A stretch of DNA of 64,000 bases from Salibaculum sp035270045 (GCF_035270045.1 NZ_DATFIP010000019.1:1-64000); one strand, 5' to 3'; shown: positions 32,774 through 42,313, counted from the first letter of the stretch. Numbers and translations are program-made. Notes: generated by a model from the sequence alone, not told the origin.

Positions 32774-34087
32774 TCAGACGATGTCGAGGTAGAGCGCGCG
32801 GCGCGACGCCGCGTCCAGATCGGCCAGCTTGCGGGCCTCCTGCCGCTTGGTCGCGACGAAGTTGGCGATCAGTTGCGGTGCGAAGATCCTGGCGATCCCG
32901 TGGCTTGCCGCGAAGCCATCTATGGCGGTGATCCAGTCGCCCGGCACCTGGTCCAGGTCTTTTTCGTAGGCGTTGCCCGTGAGCGGGGCCGGCGGCTCGG
33001 TGGGCGCGGCGATGCCCTCCAGAACGCCGCCCAGCACCGCGCCGAACATCAGGTAGGGGTTCGCGTCACCGCCCGCCAGACGGTGTTCCAGCCGCCGCGC
33101 TGCCGGGGCGCCGCCGGGCACGCGCAGGGCGACGGTGCGATTCTCGTAACCCCAGCTGATGCCCGTCGGTGCATGGGCGCCGGGCACGAAACGGTCGTAG
33201 CTGGGGCCATGCGGCGCAAAGACCAGCGTGGCCTCCGCCATGAGAGCCAAGCAGCCGCCGATAGCCTGTCGCAGGGTTTGGCTGCCGCGCTCGGTGCCGT
33301 CGTCGAAGACATTCGCGCCGGTCCCGTCCATGACCGAGACATGCACGTGCAGCCCGTTGCCGGGGTGATCGGGCAGGGGCTTGGCCATGAAACTTGCGGC
33401 CATGCCGTGCTTGCGGGCCATGCCATGCACCAGCATCTTGAACAACCAGGCGTCGTCGGCCGCCCTCATTGCCTCGCGGTGGTCGAGCGTGACCTCGAAC
33501 TGACCCGGGCTGCCCTCGGAAATGGCGGCACCCGCGCGAAGGCCCATCGCCTCGGCGCCCTCGTAGAGATCGGCGAAGAACACTTCGAAATCGTCCAACT
33601 GGCGCAGCGAGAGGATATCGCCACCCGGGCGGCGGTGTCCCGAGCGGGGCGAGGCGGCAGGCCGGGGCATGGCGCGGCTGTCGTCAAGCAGGTGAAACTC
33701 CAGTTCACTGCCCACCAAAGGGACAAGGCCGCGCTTGCTGAAGCGGTCCAGCAGACGGGACAGCGCCTGACGGGCATCGCCCTCGAAGGCGCGCCCGTCC
33801 TCGTGAAACATCCACATCGGCACCAGTGTGCCGGACCCCGCCAGCCACGGTACGGGAAGTGGACCGCGCCCGGTGGGCCGGGCCACCCCGTCGGGGTCGC
33901 CGCCGGCAAAGACCAACGGACTACCCGCGATATCCTCGCCCCAGACATCGAGGTTGAGCGCCGAAAGGGGCAGGCGCAGCCCCTCGGCCATCAGTTTGTC
34001 GGCCATGCGGCCCGGCAGGCGCTTTCCCCGCGCGATCCCGTTGAGATCGGCGGTGGCGGTGCGCAGCGCGCCGGGCGTGCCAGTCAT
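32774..34087 (-). CDS. Second glutamine-synthetase-like ligase
   Basis: A 437-residue GS-fold protein. The catalytic segments are kept (VGSELEFHLL, GSPGQFEVTLDH, GNGLHVHVSVMDG, NRTVALRVP, RRLEHRLAGGDANPYL). It differs clearly from the neighbour in the substrate loops and has a shorter N-terminal domain (ATADLNGIARGKRLP). Two such ligases in one operon suggest two amines or a hetero-oligomer. Its ATG overlaps the stop of the permease gene by four bases. Confidence 0.85.
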   Translation of the reverse strand: MTGTPGALRTATADLNGIARGKRLPGRMADKLMAEGLRLPLSALNLDVWGEDIAGSPLVFAGGDPDGVARPTGRGPLPVPWLAGSGTLVPMWMFHEDGRAFEGDARQALSRLLDRFSKRGLVPLVGSELEFHLLDDSRAMPRPAASPRSGHRRPGGDILSLRQLDDFEVFFADLYEGAEAMGLRAGAAISEGSPGQFEVTLDHREAMRAADDAWLFKMLVHGMARKHGMAASFMAKPLPDHPGNGLHVHVSVMDGTGANVFDDGTERGSQTLRQAIGGCLALMAEATLVFAPHGPSYDRFVPGAHAPTGISWGYENRTVALRVPGGAPAARRLEHRLAGGDANPYLMFGAVLGGVLEGIAAPTEPPAPLTGNAYEKDLDQVPGDWITAIDGFAASHGIARIFAPQLIANFVATKRQEARKLADLDAASRRALYLDIV

Positions 34088-34890
34088 CGCACCGCCGGGC
34101 CCCGGACGCGCAGCCGCGCGCGGCGGTCCTGCGGCAGGTGCCGGTTCAGGTGGCGGTTGATCGCGCCCATGACAAGGATGATAACCAGGGTCAGCAGGAT
34201 GAAGAACCCCGCCAGGATCGGGTAGGGCACGAAGGGGTTGAAGGTCTTGTCGGCGAAATAGCTGGCGTAATAGAGCGCGTCACCGCGCTGCTGCCAGGCT
34301 GGAAAGCTGCTGAAGAAAACCAGCGTCGTGGAATGGAACAGGAAGATAGCTTCGTTGGTATAGGCCGGCCAGGCCAGCCGCAGCATGGTCGGCCAGGTGA
34401 TCTTGCGGAACTTTGCCCAGCCGGAAAAGCCGTAGGCATCGGCTGCCTCGGTGTCGCCGCGGGGGATGGATTGCAGGGCGCCGTGGAAGATCTCGCCCGA
34501 GTAGGCGGCGGTGTTCAGGAACAGAACGATGGCCGCACCCACGGCGGCCGAGGTGAAGGCGTCGAAGACCGGGTAGCTCGACTTGAGGCTGAGAAAGAGG
34601 AAGTAGGCGAAGAAGAACTGGATGAAGAGCGGCGACCCCCGGAACAGGAAGATGAACCACTCGGACGGCTTGCGGACCAGCCGGTTGGGGCTGGCCTTGC
34701 CCATGGCCACGGCGGTGGCCAGAACGAACCCGGTCAGCAGGGCGACCAGGCCGAAATAGACGTTCCAGATCATCCCCGAGCCGATCAGGGTGACTTGCTG
34801 GCACAGCGTGAAATCCTCGCGCGGAAGAAGGCGTTCGCCAAAGCCGAGCGAGCGAAAGGCATAGTCGGTGATGGTCTGCCAGCAACTCAT
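34084..34890 (-). CDS. Polar amino-acid ABC transporter permease (HisM-type)
   Basis: A 268-residue inner-membrane permease with five to six helices. The coupling helix region (ALQSIPRGDTEAADAYGFSGWAKFRKITWP) is the EAA motif that docks on the ATPase. It pairs with the permease encoded just upstream. An N-terminal extension of about 30 residues (DYAFRSLGFGERLL) is typical of the arginine/opine/histidine group. The gap to the preceding gene is filled by the second twin-palindrome element. Confidence 0.88.
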   Translation of the reverse strand: MSCWQTITDYAFRSLGFGERLLPREDFTLCQQVTLIGSGMIWNVYFGLVALLTGFVLATAVAMGKASPNRLVRKPSEWFIFLFRGSPLFIQFFFAYFLFLSLKSSYPVFDAFTSAAVGAAIVLFLNTAAYSGEIFHGALQSIPRGDTEAADAYGFSGWAKFRKITWPTMLRLAWPAYTNEAIFLFHSTTLVFFSSFPAWQQRGDALYYASYFADKTFNPFVPYPILAGFFILLTLVIILVMGAINRHLNRHLPQDRRARLRVRGPAVR

Positions 34891-34908
34891 CGCCCGGCCC
34901 CCGGGGCG

Positions 34909-34957
34909 CGCAAAATTCCAGAATTTTGCGATGCGAACGAAATTCTGGAATTTCGTT
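34909..34957 (-). repeat. Twin-palindrome element, copy 2 (between two permease genes)
   Basis: Read in the sense of the operon: AACGAAATTC-CA-GAATTTCGTT, then CGCAT, then CGCAAAATTC-TG-GAATTTTGCG. The first dyad directly follows the TGA of the upstream permease. Twenty-four bases starting at the first dyad and 18 bases of the second dyad are identical to copy 1 after phaR, in the same order and direction. It lies inside an operon, so it is not simply a terminator. Confidence 0.8.
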
Positions 34958-35845
34958 TCATGATGCGGCGACCTTCCGCTGGGCGTCGCCGCCGGCGGTC
35001 GCCTGACCCCGGGTCAGGTGCCGCATCAGCCGGTCCAGCCCGATCTCTGACACCCGGGTCAGGGCGAGGTAGAAGACCAGCAGCACCAGGAAATACCACA
35101 TGCGCCAGTCGCCATGCGGGTAGTCGGTAAAGCGTTCGCCCTTGATCCCGCCCAGTTCGCGCGCCCAGTAGACGATGTCCTCGACCCCCAGCAGGAACAG
35201 CAGCGGCGTGGCCTTGGTCAGCACCATCCACAGGTTGCCCAGGCCGGGCAGGGCATAGACCCACATCTGGGGCACCAGGATGCGCCAGAAGGTCTGGCGG
35301 CGCGACATGCCATAGGCCTCGGCGGTCTCGATCTGGCCGCGCGGGACCGCGTGCATCCCGCCGTATAGCACGTTGGCTGCGAAGGCGCCGAAGACCAATG
35401 CGAAGGTCAGCACTGCCAGGAAGAAACCATAGGTTTCATGCACCCATTGCGCGGCATTGCCCAGTGGCAGCTTGGCATCGGAACAGACGACGAAATCGTT
35501 GCCCTGACGGATCGCATCTGGCCAGCCGGGGCACTTGAGATGGTGGCGGATGTATTCAAATCCCTGGTCCAGTGCGATGACGAAGAACAGGAAAAAGGCG
35601 ATGTCGGGCACGCCGCGCACGAGGGCGATATAGGCCTTGCCCAGCCAGGACAGTGGCGCGATGCGGCTGCGCGCGGCCATGGCCCCGCCGAAGCCGAAGG
35701 CCAGCGCCGTGGGCGCGGTGATCGCGAGCAGCAACAGCACGGTACCGAAAGACACGTAGAAATTCATGTGCTTGCCCGTGGTCAGGTAGCACGACAGCCA
35801 TTGCAGGCCGTCCAGTGTCGAAGGGTCGGTGCAGAAGCTGAAAAT
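34958..35845 (-). CDS. Polar amino-acid ABC transporter permease (HisQ-type), probable ATT start
   Basis: A permease with the EAA motif MHAVPRGQIETAEAYGMSRRQTFWRI. From the first ATG (35767) it would have 269 residues, but that ATG has no ribosome site. The frame continues upstream for 26 codons with normal codon use (FCTDPSTLDGLQWLSCYL), as is usual at the start of this family. The extension ends at ATT (35845), preceded by CCGAGG six bases upstream; no ATG, GTG or TTG exists there. I take ATT as the likely start, giving 295 residues. Partner of the other permease. Confidence 0.8.
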   Translation of the reverse strand: MFSFCTDPSTLDGLQWLSCYLTTGKHMNFYVSFGTVLLLLAITAPTALAFGFGGAMAARSRIAPLSWLGKAYIALVRGVPDIAFFLFFVIALDQGFEYIRHHLKCPGWPDAIRQGNDFVVCSDAKLPLGNAAQWVHETYGFFLAVLTFALVFGAFAANVLYGGMHAVPRGQIETAEAYGMSRRQTFWRILVPQMWVYALPGLGNLWMVLTKATPLLFLLGVEDIVYWARELGGIKGERFTDYPHGDWRMWYFLVLLVFYLALTRVSEIGLDRLMRHLTRGQATAGGDAQRKVAAS

Positions 35846-35898
35846 TGTGGGCCTCGGATCAGCGGCGCGGAAGGTGTTTCGTTGCCAGGATGAAGGGG

Positions 35899-35930
35899 GC
35901 GCCCGCGCCGGGACGGTTCGGCGCGGGCGC
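35899..35930 (-). terminator. Hairpin between binding-protein and permease genes
   Basis: A perfect 11-bp GC stem (GCGCCCGCGCC / GGCGCGGGCGC) with a 10-base loop, nine bases after the binding-protein stop. It lacks a T run. Such stems often protect the abundant binding-protein mRNA and lower permease expression. Confidence 0.6.
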
Positions 35931-35939
35931 GAGGGGACC

Positions 35940-36656
35940 TCAGAAGGTCGAGGCCACTTCCCATTTCTCGATCAGCGCATTGAGCGACCCGTCGTCCTTC
36001 ATGGACTGGATCGCCGCGTCGAAGGTTTCGAGCAGTTCGGTGTCGCTTTCGCGCAGGCCCATGCCGACGCCGCCGCCGATCTGCTCCATGCGGTCGAGCA
36101 TGACCAGGTCGGGGTTACTCTCCAGTGCGCCGTCAAGGAAGGACTTGTCGGCCAGCACAGCGTCAGCCTCGCCGTTGCGGACGGCCGAGATGGTTTCCTC
36201 GGGCGTGGCGAATTCCACCAGGGTCCAGCCCTGCTCGGCGACGAAGGCCGCCTGGATGGTGCCGGTCTGTGCGGTGATCACCGCATCGGACACGTCGAGA
36301 TCCGACGACAGCGCCAGGTAGGACGAGGGGTCCGGCGGCGTATATCCTTGAGTGAAGTCGATGACTTCCTCGCGCTCGGCGGTGATCGACATGCCCGCGA
36401 TGATGGTGTCGTAGTTGCCCGACACCAGGTTGGGAATGATGCTGTCCCAGTCGTTGGTGACCCATTCGCAGGTCAGCTCGGCCCGCGCGCAGAGTTCGTC
36501 GCCAAGTTCACGCTCGAAGCCGTCGACCTCGCCGTCGTCGTTGAGAAAGTTCCACGGCGGGTAGGCGCCCTCGGTGCCCATGCGGACAACGTCCTGCGCT
36601 GAAGCCGCTCCGGCGAGGAGGGCCAGCGCTGCGGTTGTAAGTGCAAGTTTCTTCAT
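35940..36656 (-). CDS. Periplasmic polar amino-acid/amine binding protein
   Basis: A 238-residue solute-binding protein (SBP_bac_3 family). Signal peptide of about 20 residues ends ASA-Q. The mature part starts VRMGTEGAYPPWNF, with DWDSIIPNLVSGNYDTIIAGMSIT and REEVIDFTQGY typical of lysine/arginine/ornithine/histidine or opine binders. The hinge and C-terminal helix (LNALIEKWEV) are complete. It delivers substrate to the two permeases. The ATG at 36656 starts the signal peptide; upstream codons are not conserved in type. Confidence 0.9.
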   Translation of the reverse strand: MKKLALTTAALALLAGAASAQDVVRMGTEGAYPPWNFLNDDGEVDGFERELGDELCARAELTCEWVTNDWDSIIPNLVSGNYDTIIAGMSITAEREEVIDFTQGYTPPDPSSYLALSSDLDVSDAVITAQTGTIQAAFVAEQGWTLVEFATPEETISAVRNGEADAVLADKSFLDGALESNPDLVMLDRMEQIGGGVGMGLRESDTELLETFDAAIQSMKDDGSLNALIEKWEVASTF

Positions 36657-36731
36657 CGGTTTCTCCCGTTGATTTCGGCCCCGTAGGACCCTGCGGCAGA
36701 GGATTCCCTGCCCGTTCGCGTTTGGCAACCG

Positions 36732-37514
36732 TTACGTATGGGCGGTTGCCGAAAGGAAACCGCGCAGCCGTTCCGACCGCGGGTCGCCAAAGAGTTGATC
36801 CGGCGGGCCTTCTTCCTCGACAAGGCCCTGGTGCAGGAAAACGACGTGGTCCGAGATATCGGCGGCCATCTTCATGTCATGGGTGACGACAAGCATGGTG
36901 CGTCCTTCCTCGGCCAGCGACTTGATCACGCGCACGACCTCCTGTTCCAGTTCCGGGTCCAGGGCGCTTGTCGGTTCGTCGAAAAGCAGCGCCTTGGGCT
37001 CCATGCACAGGGCCCGTGCGATGGCTGCGCGCTGTTGCTGGCCGCCCGACAACTGGGCGGGGTAGACATCGCACTTGTCGCCGATCCCAACCTTGTCGAG
37101 ATAGGCGCGGGCGGCGGCCTCGACTTCGGCTCGGTCCCGCTTGAGCACGGTCCGCGGCGCCTCCATCACGTTCTGCAGGATCGTCATGTGCGCCCAAAGG
37201 TTGAATTGCTGGAACACCATCGACAGGTTCGTGCGAATGCGGATCACCTGTGCGTGATCTGCGGGCTGGCGGCTCAGGCCCTTGCCCTTCCAGGCCACCG
37301 GCTCGCCGCAGAACAGGATGTCGCCCTGTTGACTGTCCTCCAGCAGGTTCGCGCACCGCAGGATCGTGGACTTGCCCGACCCTGACGACCCGATCAGGCT
37401 GAGCACATGCCCCGGCGGCGCTGACAGGTCGACGCCCTTGATGACCTCGAGTGCGCCGTAGGCCTTGTGCAGGTTGTGAATTTCAAGGACGGGGGCGGTT
37501 GCCGGATCGGTCAC
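36732..37514 (-). CDS. Polar amino-acid ABC transporter ATPase
   Basis: A 260-residue ABC ATPase of the HisP/GlnQ type: Walker A GSSGSGKST, Q-loop FQQFNLWAH, signature LSGGQQQR, Walker B ALLFDEPTSALDP, H-loop VVTHDMKMA. First gene of the leftward amine operon. The start is GTG at 37514 with AGAGG upstream; a longer ATG-led frame from 37649 adds 45 residues of non-coding character that overlap the next gene. Confidence 0.93.
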   Translation of the reverse strand: MTDPATAPVLEIHNLHKAYGALEVIKGVDLSAPPGHVLSLIGSSGSGKSTILRCANLLEDSQQGDILFCGEPVAWKGKGLSRQPADHAQVIRIRTNLSMVFQQFNLWAHMTILQNVMEAPRTVLKRDRAEVEAAARAYLDKVGIGDKCDVYPAQLSGGQQQRAAIARALCMEPKALLFDEPTSALDPELEQEVVRVIKSLAEEGRTMLVVTHDMKMAADISDHVVFLHQGLVEEEGPPDQLFGDPRSERLRGFLSATAHT

Positions 37515-37596
37515 GGGGCCTCTGGGTGTTGTATGATGAAGCACTAGGCCGTGATTCCAGATCGAATGCAACGATTTCCGTCCGACCGGCCCTTGG

Positions 37597-38340
37597 TCAG
37601 CCCCGCGCCTCGTCCGGTGCCTGCGGAATGGGCAGGGCGGTGTAGTCACCGGGCGCGCGCGCGACGATCCCGCACAGGTTGAGCGCGGCGCGGTCCCCGG
37701 CGTCCAGCGCGATGCATGCCTCGGAAAGGGCGGCCAGGTAGGGCGCCGGGTCCTGCCCGGCGCGGGTGATGAAGGGCAGCCCGGGGCCGGGCGGCGTGCG
37801 GGCGATCTCGATGGCGTCGCGCGCCCAATCGTCGTGCCGCTGTATCAGCCGCCAGGTCTGGGCGTCGCAGGCAGCCATGTCTGCGCGTCCCGCGATCACC
37901 GCCCTGACCGAGGCGCGATGCGCGCCGGTCAGGACGATGTCGCGCGGGGACAGCCCGGCATCGCGGCAGAACCGCTCCAGCGCGGCCCAGCCGGACTGGC
38001 TGAGCGCTTCGTTCACGGCAAGCACCGGGGCCGGGGGAAGGGCGTCCCCGCGGGCAAGGATGACGCTGTTGTAATCGCCCGGCGGGCAGCCGCGCAGGCC
38101 GAAATCGGCGCTTCCGATCAATGTCACCTGCGCGTGCAGCCGCGCGCGGTAGGGCAACCCGCAGGTCTGGGCCAGCACCAGGTCCGGGGCCTGCCAGGCT
38201 TCCCAGGGATCATTGCCGCGGGTCAGGGTCTCGGGGGCGTCGATGCCGCGCGCCATCAAGCCGGTGCGGATCAGGCCCCAGAACCGATCCGTCGCCCACC
38301 GGGTCTCGGGCCGGTCATACATGGGAAGGGCGGCGATCAC
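37597..38340 (-). CDS. PhnD-like phosphonate-type binding protein without signal peptide
   Basis: A 247-residue protein resembling the PhnD/phosphonate-binding fold: IAALPMYDRPETRWATDRFW, CGLPYRARL, a GDYNSVILA strand and GAHRASVRAVIAGRADMAACD, the last being the PhnD ligand loop. It has no signal peptide or lipobox, so it appears cytoplasmic or is a sensor rather than a transporter part; no transporter genes adjoin. GTG at 38340 is preferred (AAGG upstream, eight bases after the TerB stop); an ATG at 38382 overlaps that gene. Confidence 0.68.
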   Translation of the reverse strand: MIAALPMYDRPETRWATDRFWGLIRTGLMARGIDAPETLTRGNDPWEAWQAPDLVLAQTCGLPYRARLHAQVTLIGSADFGLRGCPPGDYNSVILARGDALPPAPVLAVNEALSQSGWAALERFCRDAGLSPRDIVLTGAHRASVRAVIAGRADMAACDAQTWRLIQRHDDWARDAIEIARTPPGPGLPFITRAGQDPAPYLAALSEACIALDAGDRAALNLCGIVARAPGDYTALPIPQAPDEARG

Positions 38341-38347
38341 CCCGTCG

Positions 38348-38791
38348 TTACCCTTGCCGGGCCTCGATGCGGCGGCGGGCATGGGCGCTGTCCTGGTCGG
38401 TCACCCCCAGCATGGGCGCCACCAGACGCAGCAGCGCGTCCTCCTCGTGGTCGCGCACGCCGTCGGCCAGCACGATCTCCCACAGGGCCTCGATCACGCC
38501 CTCGCGTTCGCCGTAAGGAACGCTGTCCTTGATGGCGCGGGTGAAGCGCACGGTGTCGGGCGCCTCGGCCTCGACCCGCTCGGCGTCACGGCGCATCTCG
38601 GCCGCGGCCGCGGGCGTCATCTCGAAACGGGTTTGCAGCACCGCATCGATGCGCGCCACCTCGCTGGCATCATAGATGCCGTCCGAGCGCGCGATGCGCA
38701 CAAGCAACGCGGCCAGGGCCAAGTGCGAATCATCGGCCGGGATGGCCTGCGGGGTCGGGGCGGTCAGGGCGCGCAGAAGATCGGCAATCAT
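38348..38791 (-). CDS. TerB-like protein 1
   Basis: A 147-residue helical protein with the TerB/COG4103 pattern: LALAALLVRIARSDGIYDASEVARID and ALWEIVLADGVRDHEEDALLRLVAPMLGV, two acidic loops (SDGIYD, ADGVRDHEED) likely to bind metal. TerB-like domains occur in stress and membrane-associated proteins. It follows its paralogue after 56 bases. The start at 38791 has no clear ribosome site. Confidence 0.78.
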   Translation of the reverse strand: MIADLLRALTAPTPQAIPADDSHLALAALLVRIARSDGIYDASEVARIDAVLQTRFEMTPAAAAEMRRDAERVEAEAPDTVRFTRAIKDSVPYGEREGVIEALWEIVLADGVRDHEEDALLRLVAPMLGVTDQDSAHARRRIEARQG

Positions 38792-38847
38792 GCGCGTGAT
38801 ATAAGCCCCGCGCCGCCCGAGGCCAATCCCCGTCGTCCGCGCCGCGC

Positions 38848-39282
38848 TCAGCCGGTTTCGCGCAGGGCCTCGGCGCGCTCGGGGGCCATGCCCAGGGCCT
38901 CGCTCGCCAGGGCGACGACCTGGCGCTCGCTGGCGTGCCGCACCCCGTCGGCACGGGCCACGGCCCAAAGCGCGCGCACGAAGGCCTCCTTTTCGGTCTC
39001 GCGTATCCCGGCCTTCAGGATATGCGCCAGGTCCGTGGTGTCGGGCATGGCCGCCTCCAGCTTTTCGCACTGGGCGCGCATCCGGGCGGCCTCGACCGGA
39101 TTAAGCGCGTAGAGGTCGGCCAGCAGGTGGTCGATCTCGTGGATCTCGGAAAAGAGATAGGTCTTGTCGGCCTTGGCCACCCGCACCAGAAGGGCGCCCA
39201 GGGCGTGTTGCGCATCGGCGGGCGGCATGGGCGTCTGGGGCGGGTCGGCCAGGTGAAGCCGGGCCAGCAGTTTTTCCAACAT
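38848..39282 (-). CDS. TerB-like protein 2
   Basis: A 144-residue paralogue of the next gene: ALGALLVRVAKADKTYLFSEIHEID and ALWAVARADGVRHASERQVVALASEALGM line up with it, but the first acidic loop has become ADKTYLF. The pair arose by duplication. Role unknown; members of this family appear next to cold-shock and membrane-stress genes. It begins a leftward group with its paralogue and the PhnD-like gene. Confidence 0.78.
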   Translation of the reverse strand: MLEKLLARLHLADPPQTPMPPADAQHALGALLVRVAKADKTYLFSEIHEIDHLLADLYALNPVEAARMRAQCEKLEAAMPDTTDLAHILKAGIRETEKEAFVRALWAVARADGVRHASERQVVALASEALGMAPERAEALRETG

Positions 39283-39350
39283 CGCGTCGCCTGTTCCCTA
39301 GTGTCCTTGGTGGTCAGTCTGGGCCACCGTGCCACGGTTGCAAGGGCAAA

Positions 39351-40001
39351 TCAGCCGATGACCTCGACCGCGGCGAACAGGATGTCGTCGAGGGCGATCC
39401 CGCCCGGGTCGTGTGTTTCGATCAGAAGGCCGGCGATGGGCGCGCCGATGCTGCGAAAGCCAAGCGACATCACCCCGGGCCGCAGCGCGACCTCGACCGT
39501 GCCGAGTGTGCGCCCCCCGGGGCCGAAGACCCGCAGCCGCAGAGTGCCGGGCGCCGGGCGCGTCCCCAGTGGATCGGCATAATCGGCATGAACGCGAAAT
39601 CCTGCCACCTGCCGGGGCCGGGCAAAGCGGATCGCCGTCGCCCCCTCGCCGCGGCCCTCGATCCTGCCAAAGCCCGCAGGGCCGAGGGGGAACAGCGCGT
39701 TGGAGCCGAACCCGGCATGGTGGGCCACCGCGTGGTTCCGGCCCGGCGCGCCGGGGCGAACGGCCAACCCCGCCGGTGCCGGCGGCGTCACCCTGTCCTG
39801 AGGCTGGCCGCGCGCCACCCGCTGACCGGCGAAACGCTCGCCGATGCGCAGGCCGGGCGCCGAGATCACACCCTCGATCGCCGCACCCGGCTCGGGGAGC
39901 ACCTCGAACGCCTCGAAATCGAAGACGCCGCCCAGCTCTGCGGCCACTCTGTCGTAATCCGCCTCGACCACCTGCGCCAAGGCGCATTCGGCCAAGAACA
40001 C
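39351..40001 (-). CDS. Protein of unknown function with a beta-rich C-terminal domain
   Basis: About 216 residues if started at GTG 40001; no ATG is available downstream of the pyrG terminator, and an ATG at 40145 would lie inside pyrG. The C-terminal half (GTLRLRVFGPGGRTLGTVEVALR, LIETHDPGGIALDDILF) looks like a beta-sandwich or jelly-roll domain, the kind that binds carbohydrate or calcium. The N-terminal part (ADYDRVAAELGGVFDFEAFEV) is acidic. No signal peptide is clear. The start is uncertain and function unknown. Confidence 0.6.
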   Translation of the reverse strand: MFLAECALAQVVEADYDRVAAELGGVFDFEAFEVLPEPGAAIEGVISAPGLRIGERFAGQRVARGQPQDRVTPPAPAGLAVRPGAPGRNHAVAHHAGFGSNALFPLGPAGFGRIEGRGEGATAIRFARPRQVAGFRVHADYADPLGTRPAPGTLRLRVFGPGGRTLGTVEVALRPGVMSLGFRSIGAPIAGLLIETHDPGGIALDDILFAAVEVIG

Positions 40002-40016
40002 CAGGCCAAGGCCCAG

Positions 40017-40066
40017 CTTCTTCGGACCGAAAATATCCCGGGGGGTGTGGGGGGCCGGCCCCCCAC
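40017..40066 (-). repeat. pyrG terminator hairpin plus GGATATTT motif, copy 2
   Basis: On the minus strand, 32 bases past the pyrG stop, the 20-bp palindrome GTGGGGGGCCGGCCCCCCAC is followed by CCCCCCGGGATATTTT and CGGTCCGAAGAAG. The same order (G-rich hairpin, C run, GGATATTT, CGG..C.GAAGAA) occurs at 18358-18424 behind an alpha/beta hydrolase. It should end pyrG transcription. Confidence 0.6.
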
Positions 40067-40098
40067 CCGGTCGGATCGCGACAGCGATCCGAAACCGC

Positions 40099-41742
<1,644 letters not shown>

Positions 41743-41914
41743 GTGCCGAGAGCCCCCGTGAAACCGTCCGAACGTCAGAAACGGGGCCGATCGACGGCCC
41801 CGATGTCACGGGGTTCAATTTTAGCCGGATTCGCCCCGCGAACGCAACCGGCGGCGCAATATCGTGTTGGGGCCTTGCGCGCGCCCGCTAAAGGTTGTGG
41901 CCGGTGCCTGTCGG

Positions 41915-42313
41915 TCAGTTCGCGTCGGGCACCAGGGGTGCATCGCCGCCCGAACCGCCGGACCCGTCTACCGAGGGCGGCAGCAACGCGTCCCCGTCCA
42001 GCGTCGGAGCCGTCACGCCGCCTGCGTCGTCGCCGGCCCCGGCGGGGACAGCGCCATCAACGACCGAGCTTTCCGACGCCTCTCGCGCGGCGAGGATCGT
42101 CAAGGTGATCGAGGTGCCTATAAACGCCACCGCCAACAGCCAGGTCAGCTTGCCGAGCGCCGTGGCCGCGCCGCGTGACGACACGAGACCGCCACCGCCA
42201 CCGCCGCCACCGCCGCCCATGCCAAGGCCGCCGCCTTCGGAACGCTGCATCAGCACCACGCCGATCAGCGTGAGCGCCAGCAGCAGGTGGATCACAAGAA
42301 CGACGTTCTGCAT
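41915..42313 (-). CDS. secG: Preprotein translocase subunit SecG
   Basis: A 132-residue SecG with two membrane helices: QNVVLVIHLLLALTLIGVVLMQRSEGGGLGMGGG and LGKLTWLLAVAFIGTSITLTILA. Between them is a run of ten glycines. The C-terminal 50 residues are an acidic Ala/Gly/Ser-rich tail, long for SecG but common in Rhodobacterales. Part of the SecYEG channel in the inner membrane. The ATG at 42313 starts the first helix; upstream codons in frame are not typical. Confidence 0.94.
   Translation of the reverse strand: MQNVVLVIHLLLALTLIGVVLMQRSEGGGLGMGGGGGGGGGGLVSSRGAATALGKLTWLLAVAFIGTSITLTILAAREASESSVVDGAVPAGAGDDAGGVTAPTLDGDALLPPSVDGSGGSGGDAPLVPDAN
42191..42220. repeat. Glycine-codon microsatellite in secG
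   Basis: A stretch built from (GCC ACC)-like triplets on the plus strand, encoding ten glycines of SecG on the minus strand. Length changes here by slippage would keep the frame and alter only the loop. Confidence 0.7.

Noticed and set aside
34909..34957. Twin palindromes as an ordinary rho-independent terminator
   Set aside because: There is no T run and the element lies between two permease genes of one operon.
35768..35964. Small minus-strand frame starting at 35964
   Set aside because: It is out of frame with the permease extension and runs through the intergenic stem; composition is Arg/Pro-rich.
42191..42220. Possible short tandem-repeat locus or CRISPR-like pattern
   Set aside because: It is a glycine-codon run inside secG; no repeats with spacers occur anywhere in the window.
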